Shown here one piece after another: positions 1-6,494 of a DNA stretch of 64,000 nucleotides; position 1 is the first letter of the stretch; every line of letters starts with the position of its first letter. The stretch lies in NCBI RefSeq assembly GCF_015223065.1, contig NZ_JADFBY010000002.1, positions 1 to 64,000 on the forward strand, given 5' to 3'. The position numbers and the translations under genes are program-made. The stretch comes from Mucilaginibacter sp. JRF. GTDB taxonomy: Bacteria > Bacteroidota > Bacteroidia > Sphingobacteriales > Sphingobacteriaceae. The notes beneath the pieces are model-generated. The model searched no databases and had not been told where the DNA came from. It was given only the letters and a program-made list of their open reading frames with translations.

Positions 1-400
1 GCCCGATTATTTTTCCTTTGTGTAAACTTTTTCGTTTCAATAGTTGTTAAGCATTAGGCAAAAAGTTATCCAAAGGCTGCAGATCACCCCATAAGGCACC
101 ATCAAAAACACAATGCACTGATAATCAGCATATTGAAAAACAAAGAAATATTAACTGAAACTTTAATCACGGGGAAACATTTTCCCCAACCCACGGGAAC
201 GGGCAAGGATATTGGGGAAATCCACAGACAATTCCCCAGCGGGAAAAACACTTAAACACAGCTTAAAACAACGTTTTGGCAGAAAAGCCACACCAAACAC
301 CTCACAACAAATAGCTAAATTCTATGGCCTATAAAGGTTAACTATGGAGAAACCCTACCTAAATCCTCTCCAAGGGAGAGGGGGTGAGGAATACCTCTTT

Positions 401-482
401 CGTCATTGAGGTACGAAGCAATCTCTTTAGGACAATCTTCAAGATCAGCCGCTCGGGGATTGCTTCGTGCCTCGCAAAGACG
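401..482. repeat. Palindromic repeat family 1, copy 1
   Basis: The arms at 401-423 and about 457-482 are imperfect reverse complements; both contain the core GAAGCAATC/GATTGCTTC flanked by GAGG(T/C)ACGA. The outer ends are CGTCATT and AAAGACG. A related copy lies at 46344-46419 and a half copy at 46901-46934. This is a long hairpin of the REP/MITE-like kind, intergenic, with no coding capacity. Confidence 0.8.
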
Positions 483-611
483 TGACGGATTAAGGGGTAT
501 TTATATAATTTGAAAGCACGAACTGTTAATAACCGTTGTTACCGGCATCAGAAATGCCCGGAGCAGTACAACTCTTGCCAAAGCACACCCTTTCACCGGG
601 CAGGGCGTAGC

Positions 612-883
612 CGGCAGTTTTTCTTTGGTTACTTTCTTTTTTCTGCAAAAAAGAAAGTGACAATCACTAACGATCAATAAAGTACATCTTTGTGCTCATG
701 AGCAGTGAAAGTGCTTTTACAATAGCGTGCTTAGTTCAAAGTTTTGTGCTTTTATCATCGTTAGTCTGCTCTTGGGCGCAGAGCCCAGTTACTTTGTCTT
801 AGACACAAAGTAACCAAAAGTCAAGGCAGAAAAAACCTTCCGCCCACAAGGCCATACTCCCTGGCCCGGTTTTCTGCCAGGCC
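612..883 (+). repeat. Dispersed intergenic element, copy A
   Basis: The conserved core at 746-883 matches the reverse complement of 46463-46600 over 138 bp with about 12 mismatches counted by eye. Upstream, after a shared GCCGGC, a perfect 12-bp-stem hairpin (631-642 with 647-658, loop CTGC) occupies the same relative place as a different perfect palindrome in copy B. A further 10-bp stem lies inside the core (788-797 with 805-814). No open reading frame is conserved between the copies, so it looks like a non-coding mobile or structured repeat. Confidence 0.8.
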
Positions 884-1048
884 TGCGCTCGTTGATTCTC
901 TTATTATCTATTATTATAATAATATGGAAGGGGGATCGGATACTATAATATAACACCCACTTAATCTATTACTAATCAATATTAAAGCTCCTTGAAACTA
1001 TATTTGCAACGCTTAGCTAACAGCCTGAAACAAAATAGTTAAAAAGCA

Positions 1049-1079
1049 TTTGACAGAGTTGGAATAAAACGTATCTTTG
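1049..1079 (+). promoter_or_regulatory. Bacteroidota-type promoter of rplM operon
   Basis: TTTG at 1049-1052, a 19-nt spacer, then TATCTTTG at 1072-1079 match the Bacteroidota primary sigma consensus (TTTG, about 19-21 nt, TAnnTTTG). Transcription would start near 1084, at a small GC hairpin (CCCG/CGGG, 1084-1098) that begins a leader of about 50 nt. Confidence 0.8.
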
Positions 1080-1133
1080 CAGTCCCGAATTTTACGGGTA
1101 TAATAAACGTTTAATTAATTTAATTTTAAGCAA

Positions 1134-1571
1134 GTGAATACGTTAAGTTACAAAACTGTCTCAGCCAACAAAAAAACCGTTAACAAGGAGTGGGTTGTTG
1201 TTGACGCGGAAGGCGAGATTTTGGGGCGCTTGTCTTCTAAGATCGCTATGATCATCAGAGGAAAAAACAAGCCAAGCTTTACCCCAAACGTAGACTGCGG
1301 TGATAACGTTATTGTTATTAATGCAGACAAGGTAAAACTGACCGGAAACAAGTTTGCCGATAAGCAATATGTTTCATACACTGGTTACCCAGGTGGTCAG
1401 CGTTTCATTTCTCCTAAGGAGTTAATGGCAAAGCATCCTGAGCGCGTAATTGAAAAAGCCGTTCGTGGTATGTTACCTAAGAATCGTTTGGGCAAGGCCT
1501 TATTTGGTAATCTGCATGTTTATGCCGGTGCCGAACATCCGCACGCCGCTCAAAACCCTAAAACCATTTAA
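1134..1571 (+). CDS. rplM: 50S ribosomal protein L13
   Basis: L13 is an early-assembly protein of the large ribosomal subunit that binds 23S rRNA. The 145-residue product has the usual family length and the typical start region (KEWVVVDAEGEILGRLSS) and middle (YTGYPGG, then AVRGMLPKNRLG). The start is GTG at 1134; no earlier in-frame start fits the family N-terminus. It is the first gene of rplM-rpsI-rpsB-tsf, driven by the promoter just upstream. rpsI follows after 27 nt. In other bacteria rplM-rpsI are also paired, which supports both calls. Confidence 0.97.
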   Translation: MNTLSYKTVSANKKTVNKEWVVVDAEGEILGRLSSKIAMIIRGKNKPSFTPNVDCGDNVIVINADKVKLTGNKFADKQYVSYTGYPGGQRFISPKELMAKHPERVIEKAVRGMLPKNRLGKALFGNLHVYAGAEHPHAAQNPKTI

Positions 1572-1584
1572 CTTTTTAATTTCT

Positions 1585-1591
1585 AAAGGAG
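1585..1591 (+). promoter_or_regulatory. Shine-Dalgarno sequence of rpsI
   Basis: AAAGGAG lies 7 nt before the rpsI ATG. This is a strong, well-spaced Shine-Dalgarno sequence, which is unusual because most genes in this window, as in Bacteroidota generally, have none. Confidence 0.75.
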
Positions 1592-1598
1592 AAAAGAA

Positions 1599-1985
1599 AT
1601 GCCAACAACTAACACTTCAGGCAGAAGAAAAACCGCAGTTGCCCGCATTTATTTAAGCGAAGGCAACGGCAACATTACCGTTAACGGTAAAGATTACAAA
1701 GAGTACTTCCCAACATTGCCGTTACAATACATCGTTAACCAATCATCAGAGGTTGCGGGTGTAGCAGGCCAGTACGATGTTAAGGTAAACGTAGCAGGTG
1801 GTGGTGTTAAAGGACAGGCCGAGGCCGTTCGTTTAGCTATCGCTAAAGCTATTGTTGAGCTTGACGCTGAAAAGAAACCAGCATTACGCGCTAAAGGTTT
1901 AATGACACGTGATGACCGTATGGTTGAACGTAAAAAACCAGGTCGTCGTAAAGCGAGAAGAAGATTTCAATTCAGTAAACGTTAA
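1599..1985 (+). CDS. rpsI: 30S ribosomal protein S9
   Basis: S9 sits in the head of the small subunit, and its basic C-terminal tail reaches towards the P-site tRNA. The 128-residue product begins with the family pattern GRRKTAVARIYL and ends in the characteristic basic tail KKPGRRKARRRFQFSKR, whose last residues KR are conserved. Length is standard. It follows rplM by 27 nt and precedes rpsB by 21 nt, so all are probably co-transcribed. The start is fixed by the strong Shine-Dalgarno at 1585-1591. Confidence 0.97.
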   Translation: MPTTNTSGRRKTAVARIYLSEGNGNITVNGKDYKEYFPTLPLQYIVNQSSEVAGVAGQYDVKVNVAGGGVKGQAEAVRLAIAKAIVELDAEKKPALRAKGLMTRDDRMVERKKPGRRKARRRFQFSKR

Positions 1986-1991
1986 TATTTT

Positions 1992-1998
1992 AAGGAGG
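1992..1998 (+). promoter_or_regulatory. Shine-Dalgarno sequence of rpsB
   Basis: AAGGAGG lies 8 nt before the rpsB ATG. It is a full-strength match to the anti-Shine-Dalgarno sequence, which is rare among genes of this phylum. Confidence 0.8.
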
Positions 1999-2006
1999 AC
2001 TCAACA

Positions 2007-2855
2007 ATGGCAAGAACAACATATCAGGATTTACTGGATGCAGGTGTACACTTTGGTCACCTTACCCGTAAATGGGATCCGAAAATGGCTCAGTACATTT
2101 TCATGGAGCGCAACGGTATCCACATTATCGATTTAAATAAAACTTTGGCAAAAGTTGAAGAAGCAGCTGCTGCCATCAAACAAATAGTAAAATCAGGACG
2201 TAAAGTTTTGTTTGTTGCTACCAAGAAACAAGCTAAAGACATCGTTGCTGAACAAGCTAAAACTGTAAACATGCCTTTCGTAACCGAGCGTTGGTTAGGT
2301 GGTATGTTAACTAACTTCGCAACTGTACGTAAGTCGATCAAAAAAATGTCGAACATCGACAAATTGACCAAAGACGGTACTTACAGCATCCTTTCTAAAA
2401 AAGAGCGTTTGATGATCCAACGTGAGCGTATCAAACTTGAAACTTTATTAGGTGGTATTGCTGACCTTAACCGTTTGCCGGCTGCTTTGTTCCTGATCGA
2501 CGTTAAGAAAGAGCACATCGCTGTTTCTGAAGCGTTGAAACTGAACATCCCGACCTTCGCGATGGTTGATACTAACTCTGATCCTTCAAACATCGACTTC
2601 CCGATCCCGGCGAATGATGATGCTACAAAATCGATCTCTTTGATCACTTCAATCATCATCAAAGCTATTGAAGAAGGTTTAGACGAGCGCAAACGCGAAA
2701 AAGAAGACGAAGCTGAAAAAGAAGCAGCTGTTGCTAAAGCAAAAGCTGATAGCCCTGAGGCTGCTGCCGAAGGTGGCAAAAGAGCACGTAAAGTAACAGC
2801 TGAGGCTGAAACTGAAACCGAAGCTCCATCTGCCGAAGCTTCAACTGAAGAATAA
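2007..2855 (+). CDS. rpsB: 30S ribosomal protein S2
   Basis: S2 is a late-assembling protein on the back of the small subunit, needed for S1 binding and initiation where S1 is present. The N-terminal 225 residues carry family patterns such as AGVHFGHLTRKWDPKM, ERWLGGMLTNFATVR and the middle coiled-coil region. At 282 residues it is about 40 longer than the E. coli protein. The extra length is a low-complexity Glu/Ala/Lys tail from about residue 225 to the end, probably disordered. It is followed by tsf, the classical rpsB-tsf pairing, with a 90-nt gap holding a strong hairpin. Confidence 0.97.
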   Translation: MARTTYQDLLDAGVHFGHLTRKWDPKMAQYIFMERNGIHIIDLNKTLAKVEEAAAAIKQIVKSGRKVLFVATKKQAKDIVAEQAKTVNMPFVTERWLGGMLTNFATVRKSIKKMSNIDKLTKDGTYSILSKKERLMIQRERIKLETLLGGIADLNRLPAALFLIDVKKEHIAVSEALKLNIPTFAMVDTNSDPSNIDFPIPANDDATKSISLITSIIIKAIEEGLDERKREKEDEAEKEAAVAKAKADSPEAAAEGGKRARKVTAEAETETEAPSAEASTEE

Positions 2856-2869
2856 TATTGAGTTAACAA

Positions 2870-2911
2870 ACAGTGATGAACAATAGGCTGCGGCTTATTG
2901 TTCATCACGTG
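2870..2911 (+). promoter_or_regulatory. Intercistronic hairpin between rpsB and tsf
   Basis: Positions 2873-2885 pair perfectly with 2896-2908 (GTGATGAACAATA), and the stem extends inward by three more pairs (one G-U) to a TGCG tetraloop, giving 16 bp. No T-run follows, so it is not a standard intrinsic terminator. It may be an RNA-processing or attenuation element that sets the S2 to EF-Ts ratio; this role is inferred. Confidence 0.6.
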
Positions 2912-2945
2912 TTACTCACTAAGCAAACAAAAAACTTAAAAAAAT

Positions 2946-3797
2946 ATGTCTACAGTACAAATATCTGCCGCCGACGTAAACAGACTGCGCCAGCAAACCG
3001 GTGCCGGTATGATGGATTGCAAAAAAGCTTTAACTGAAACCAATGGTGATTTTGAAGCAGCAATTGACTATTTAAGAAAAAAAGGTGCTAAAGTAGCAGC
3101 AAGCCGTCAGGACCGCGAGTCAAACGAAGGTGTTGTTATCGCCCGTGCATCTGCCGATGGCAAAAAAGGTGTTGTAATTGAGCTTAACTGCGAAACTGAT
3201 TTCGTGGCTAAAAATGCTGAGTTCATCGCTTTTGCTAACGCTATCGCTAACGCCGCTGTTGAAAAAACTCCGGCTTCAATTGATGAGTTATACCAACTTG
3301 AAATTGATACTGAAACTTCACGTATCTCTATCGGCGAAGCCATTACCGACAAAACCGGTAAAATTGGTGAGAAGATAGGCGTATCTAAATACGAGATTGT
3401 TGAAGGTGAGAAAGTAATTGGTTACATCCACGGTAACTTCCGTTTAGGTGTATTGGTTGCTTTGAGTGCTAACGCTGAAGGTGCTGAAGAAGCAGGTAAA
3501 GACGTTGCAATGCAAATTGCCGCCATGAACCCTGTTGCTATCGATAAAGATGGTGTTGATTCAACTACTATCGAGCGTGAATTAGCTATCGCTAAAGAGC
3601 AAATTCGTGCCGAAGGTAAACCAGAAGAAATGGTTGAGAAAATTGCCGCTGGTAAACTAAACAAATTCTACAAAGATTCAACCCTGTTGAACCAGGAGTT
3701 TGTTAAAGACCCATCAAAAAATATTTCACAGTTCCTGGCAACTGTTGAGAAAGGCCTTACCGTAACCGCCTTTAAGCGAGTTGCTTTAGGAGCTTAA
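2946..3797 (+). CDS. tsf: Translation elongation factor Ts
   Basis: EF-Ts is the nucleotide exchange factor that releases GDP from EF-Tu. The 283-residue product has the N-terminal UBA-like helical domain (VNRLRQQTGAGMMDCKKAL, about residues 10-28) and the conserved core motif TDFVAKN near residue 83, in which the Asp-Phe pair contacts EF-Tu. Length agrees with Bacteroidota homologues. It lies 90 nt after rpsB, behind a stem-loop without U-tract, and ends at a clear intrinsic terminator, so it closes the ribosomal protein operon. Confidence 0.97.
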   Translation: MSTVQISAADVNRLRQQTGAGMMDCKKALTETNGDFEAAIDYLRKKGAKVAASRQDRESNEGVVIARASADGKKGVVIELNCETDFVAKNAEFIAFANAIANAAVEKTPASIDELYQLEIDTETSRISIGEAITDKTGKIGEKIGVSKYEIVEGEKVIGYIHGNFRLGVLVALSANAEGAEEAGKDVAMQIAAMNPVAIDKDGVDSTTIERELAIAKEQIRAEGKPEEMVEKIAAGKLNKFYKDSTLLNQEFVKDPSKNISQFLATVEKGLTVTAFKRVALGA

Positions 3798-3804
3798 TTT
3801 TATT

Positions 3805-3837
3805 ATCCCCCTCGTTTTAACGAGGGGGATTTTTTTT
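3805..3837 (+). terminator. Intrinsic terminator after tsf
   Basis: A 10-bp GC-rich stem (ATCCCCCTCG at 3805-3814 with 3821-3830) is followed by a T-run at 3831-3837. It ends the rplM-rpsI-rpsB-tsf operon. Confidence 0.92.
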
Positions 3838-3893
3838 GCGATCACATTTTTTAACTACCTTATGCCGAACTTGTTTCGGCAACTTAATGTTTA

Positions 3894-5018
3894 ATGGTCA
3901 CAGCATTACACAACCTGCAATTAATAACTAACGGAACCATTGTTTCGGGAAAAGCTATTTTAATTGAGGGTGATGTTATTAAGGCCGTGACCGATGCCGG
4001 CCAACTCCCCGCCGGTGTAAAAAGCATTGACCTTAACGGGGCATACGTAGCTCCGGGACTTATCGACCTGCAAATTTACGGTGCCGGTACCCAATTGTTT
4101 GGCGGCATGCCATCAGTTGAAGCACTGGCCGAAATGGAAGATGTATTGCTTAAACAAGGCACTACAGGCTTTTTTCCTACCATCGCCACTAACAGCGATG
4201 AGGTGGTGCTGCAAGGCATCGATGCTTGCAAGGCATATATGCCGCAGGCCAAAGGCAACTTTTTAGGTTTACACCTTGAGGGGCCTTACCTTAACCCGAA
4301 GCGTAAAGGCGCCCATCCCGAAGAATATATCAAGAAAGCAACCCTGGCCGAACTTAAAAGCTGGGTTGAACGTGGCGAAGGCATCATTAAAATGATGACC
4401 ATAGCACCCGAATTGCAGGATGCCGAAGTTGTTGATTACCTCGCATCGCAAAATATCATCATCTCCGCAGGGCATACTGATGCTACTTACCATCAGGCTT
4501 CACAATTTTTGAACAACCCGGTAGCGGCGGCAACGCACCTGTTTAATGCTATGCCTCAAATGCACCATCGTGAGCCGGGAATTGTTCCTGCTATTTTTGA
4601 GCAAAGGCCTTATACCAGCATTGTGGCCGATGGTATACATGTGAGCTTCCCGATGATAGCCCTGGCAAAACGTGAGCTTGGCGATAAGCTTTTTTTTATT
4701 ACCGATGCGGTTACCATAGCCAGCGAGGGCGCCTACCAGCACCAGTTAAAGGGCGATAGGTATGTTATGCCCAATGGCACCTTATCAGGCTCGGCATTAA
4801 CTATGTTGAAGTGCGTTGAAAATGGTGTGAAAAATGTGGGCATTAGCTTACCCGAAGCCATAAATATGGCCTCACTTTACCCGGCGCAGTTGGCATCACT
4901 CACAAAAAATGGTAAAATTGAAGCCGGTTACTTAGCTGATTTGATAATATTTAATGATAGTTTTGCGGTCGCGAAAACCATATTGCGGGGCGAAATCGTG
5001 TACAACGCAAACCAATAA
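3894..5018 (+). CDS. nagA: N-acetylglucosamine-6-phosphate deacetylase
   Basis: This enzyme deacetylates GlcNAc-6-phosphate to glucosamine-6-phosphate in the cytoplasm, feeding amino-sugar recycling and catabolism. The 374-residue product is an amidohydrolase-fold protein with the family metal ligands Glu129 (in HLEGPYLNP), His194 (in AGHTDATY) and His215 (in THLFNAMP), plus the catalytic Asp271 (in FITDA). Length is usual for NagA. It stands after the tsf terminator and 36 nt before pyrH. No nagB lies nearby. A T8 run at 4690-4697 is in frame and does not disrupt the gene. Confidence 0.93.
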   Translation: MVTALHNLQLITNGTIVSGKAILIEGDVIKAVTDAGQLPAGVKSIDLNGAYVAPGLIDLQIYGAGTQLFGGMPSVEALAEMEDVLLKQGTTGFFPTIATNSDEVVLQGIDACKAYMPQAKGNFLGLHLEGPYLNPKRKGAHPEEYIKKATLAELKSWVERGEGIIKMMTIAPELQDAEVVDYLASQNIIISAGHTDATYHQASQFLNNPVAAATHLFNAMPQMHHREPGIVPAIFEQRPYTSIVADGIHVSFPMIALAKRELGDKLFFITDAVTIASEGAYQHQLKGDRYVMPNGTLSGSALTMLKCVENGVKNVGISLPEAINMASLYPAQLASLTKNGKIEAGYLADLIIFNDSFAVAKTILRGEIVYNANQ

Positions 5019-5054
5019 CTCGAAACTAACTGACAACACTATAACACATATCTG

Positions 5055-5759
5055 ATGAAATACAAAAGGATCTTATTAAAACTCAGCGGAGAATCGCTAA
5101 TGGGCGAAAGACAGTATGGTATTGATAATAACCGCGTGCAGCAATATGCGCAGGATATTAAAACCGTATTTGATGCCGGTATTGAGATTGCGATAGTTAT
5201 TGGCGGCGGCAACATCTTTAGAGGATTGAGCGCCGAAAAATCAGGTATGGAACGTGCCCAGGCCGATTACATGGGTATGCTGGCCACCGTAATTAACTGT
5301 ATGGCCATGCAAAGCGCGCTGGAGGATATTGGTATTGATACCCGGCTGCAATCGGCTATTAAAATGGAGCAGATCTGCGAGCCTTACATCCGCCGCCGTG
5401 CCATGACGCATTTGCAGACCGGTAAGATTGTAATATTTGGTGCCGGTACCGGTAACCCATATTTTACTACGGATACGGCCGCGTCATTACGTGCCATCGA
5501 GATAAAGGCTGATGTGGTAATGAAAGGTACCCGCGTGGATGGTATTTACACTGCCGACCCGGAGAAAGATCCAACCGCTACCCGTTATGACGAGATCAGC
5601 TTTCAGGAAGTGTATGACAAAGGCCTTAACGTAATGGACATGACCGCTATTACTCTTTGTAAAGAGAACAAGTTGCCAATTGTGGTGTTTGATATGAATA
5701 AGGAAGGCAACTTTATGAAACTTGCCCAAGGCGAGCACGTAGGTACTATTGTAAAGTAA
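5055..5759 (+). CDS. pyrH: UMP kinase
   Basis: PyrH phosphorylates UMP to UDP with ATP, a step of pyrimidine nucleotide synthesis. The 234-residue protein belongs to the bacterial amino-acid-kinase-fold UMP kinases: N-terminal [14 protein letters not shown], the glycine-rich loop [11 protein letters not shown] near residue 55, and the [16 protein letters not shown] region near residue 135. Length matches the family (about 235-245). It lies upstream of frr, a very common bacterial order (tsf-pyrH-frr), here with nagA inserted between tsf and pyrH. Confidence 0.96.
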   Translation: MKYKRILLKLSGESLMGERQYGIDNNRVQQYAQDIKTVFDAGIEIAIVIGGGNIFRGLSAEKSGMERAQADYMGMLATVINCMAMQSALEDIGIDTRLQSAIKMEQICEPYIRRRAMTHLQTGKIVIFGAGTGNPYFTTDTAASLRAIEIKADVVMKGTRVDGIYTADPEKDPTATRYDEISFQEVYDKGLNVMDMTAITLCKENKLPIVVFDMNKEGNFMKLAQGEHVGTIVK

Positions 5760-5834
5760 CAAACGTTTTGTTGGGCTGATGCAGGTAAATTTTAACCTGT
5801 GTTAAATGGCATTACACAGAACAGATGTTTTTAC

Positions 5835-5842
5835 TATTTTTG
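5835..5842 (+). promoter_or_regulatory. Promoter -7 element before frr
   Basis: TATTTTTG matches TAnnTTTG and lies 16 nt before the frr ATG. No clear TTTG is seen at the right upstream distance, so only the -7 part is supported. Confidence 0.45.
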
Positions 5843-5858
5843 TTGAAAATTTATACCA

Positions 5859-6422
5859 ATGAGCGAACTCATTAAAAAACAGATCACCGAAGCAAAGGCT
5901 TTAATGGAAAAAGCCGTTGACCATACTGATAGCGAACTTTTAAAGATACGCGCGGGTAAAGCTAACCCGGCCATGCTTGATGATATTACCGTTGACTACT
6001 ACGGTACACCAACACCGCTTAGCCAGGTAGGTAACGTTAATACGCCTGATGCGCGTACTATTGTGGTACAACCTTGGGAAAAATCATTACTTAACGCTAT
6101 CGAGAAAGCTATTAAGGAAGCTAACCTGGGTGTAAACCCAACTAATGATGGTGTTATCATCCGTATCAATATACCTCCACTTACTGAGGAGCGTCGTCGT
6201 GATTTGGTGAAGAAAGCCAAAGGCGAGGTTGAAAGCGGTAAGGTTGCTGTGCGTAACATTCGTAAGGATGCTAACGAGAAGATCAAAAAGCTAAAATCTG
6301 AAGGTGTATCAGAAGACGAGATCAAAACCGGCGAAGCCGAAATCCAGAAGCTGACCGACAGTTACATAGCTAAATGCGATGTCCTATCAGAAGCAAAAGA
6401 AAAAGATATAATGACGGTTTAA
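5859..6422 (+). CDS. frr: Ribosome recycling factor
   Basis: RRF works with EF-G to split post-termination ribosomes. The 187-residue product matches the family length (about 185) and its L-shaped two-domain layout. Domain I helices include the conserved LLKIRAGKANPAMLDDI, and the hinge and domain II include VQPWEKSLLNAIEKAI, then INIPPLTEERRRDLVKKAK. It follows pyrH by 99 nt, with a possible own -7 element between. A hairpin with T-run follows the stop, so the transcript probably ends there. Confidence 0.97.
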   Translation: MSELIKKQITEAKALMEKAVDHTDSELLKIRAGKANPAMLDDITVDYYGTPTPLSQVGNVNTPDARTIVVQPWEKSLLNAIEKAIKEANLGVNPTNDGVIIRINIPPLTEERRRDLVKKAKGEVESGKVAVRNIRKDANEKIKKLKSEGVSEDEIKTGEAEIQKLTDSYIAKCDVLSEAKEKDIMTV

Positions 6423-6443
6423 TAACCAACCTAATGTCAAATT

Positions 6444-6481
6444 AAAGGGAGTGAGCGTTTTACGCCATTCCCTTTTTTTAT
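6444..6481 (+). terminator. Terminator after frr
   Basis: AAAGGGA at 6444-6450 pairs with TCCCTTT near 6469-6475, with an inner GCG/CGC pairing, followed by a run of T. The T-run overlaps the TATTTTTG (6479-6486) of the next gene's candidate promoter. Confidence 0.75.
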
Positions 6482-6486
6482 TTTTG
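6479..6486 (+). promoter_or_regulatory. Promoter -7 element of ABC exporter gene
   Basis: TATTTTTG lies 8 nt before the ATG at 6495. If transcription starts about 5 nt downstream, the leader would be only a few bases. Confidence 0.5.
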
Positions 6487-6494
6487 CGGCCTGT

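Larger units (their letters stand above)
1..1133. other. Gene-free left flank with repeats
   Basis: No convincing coding region was found on either strand. Positions 172-245 hold iterated GGGGAAA/TTCCCC motifs. Positions 364-390 hold a short G-rich inverted repeat (CTCTCC/GGAGAG). Positions 401-482 are a palindromic repeat and 612-883 a longer dispersed element, both described separately. Positions 890-1040 are AT-rich and lead into the rplM promoter. Confidence 0.7.

Noticed and set aside
160..310. Possible replication origin with DnaA boxes
   Set aside because: Only partial DnaA-like matches (TTATCCAAA, ATCCACAG) and no cluster; dnaA is not near.
2381..2908. 175-codon open frame on the minus strand opposite rpsB/tsf gap
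   Set aside because: It mirrors the Glu/Ala-rich codons of rpsB and has Ser/Ala low complexity only; rpsB is certain.
4690..4697. T8 run in nagA as a possible frameshift
   Set aside because: The gene keeps one full-length frame with all motifs before and after the run (FFITDA follows in frame).
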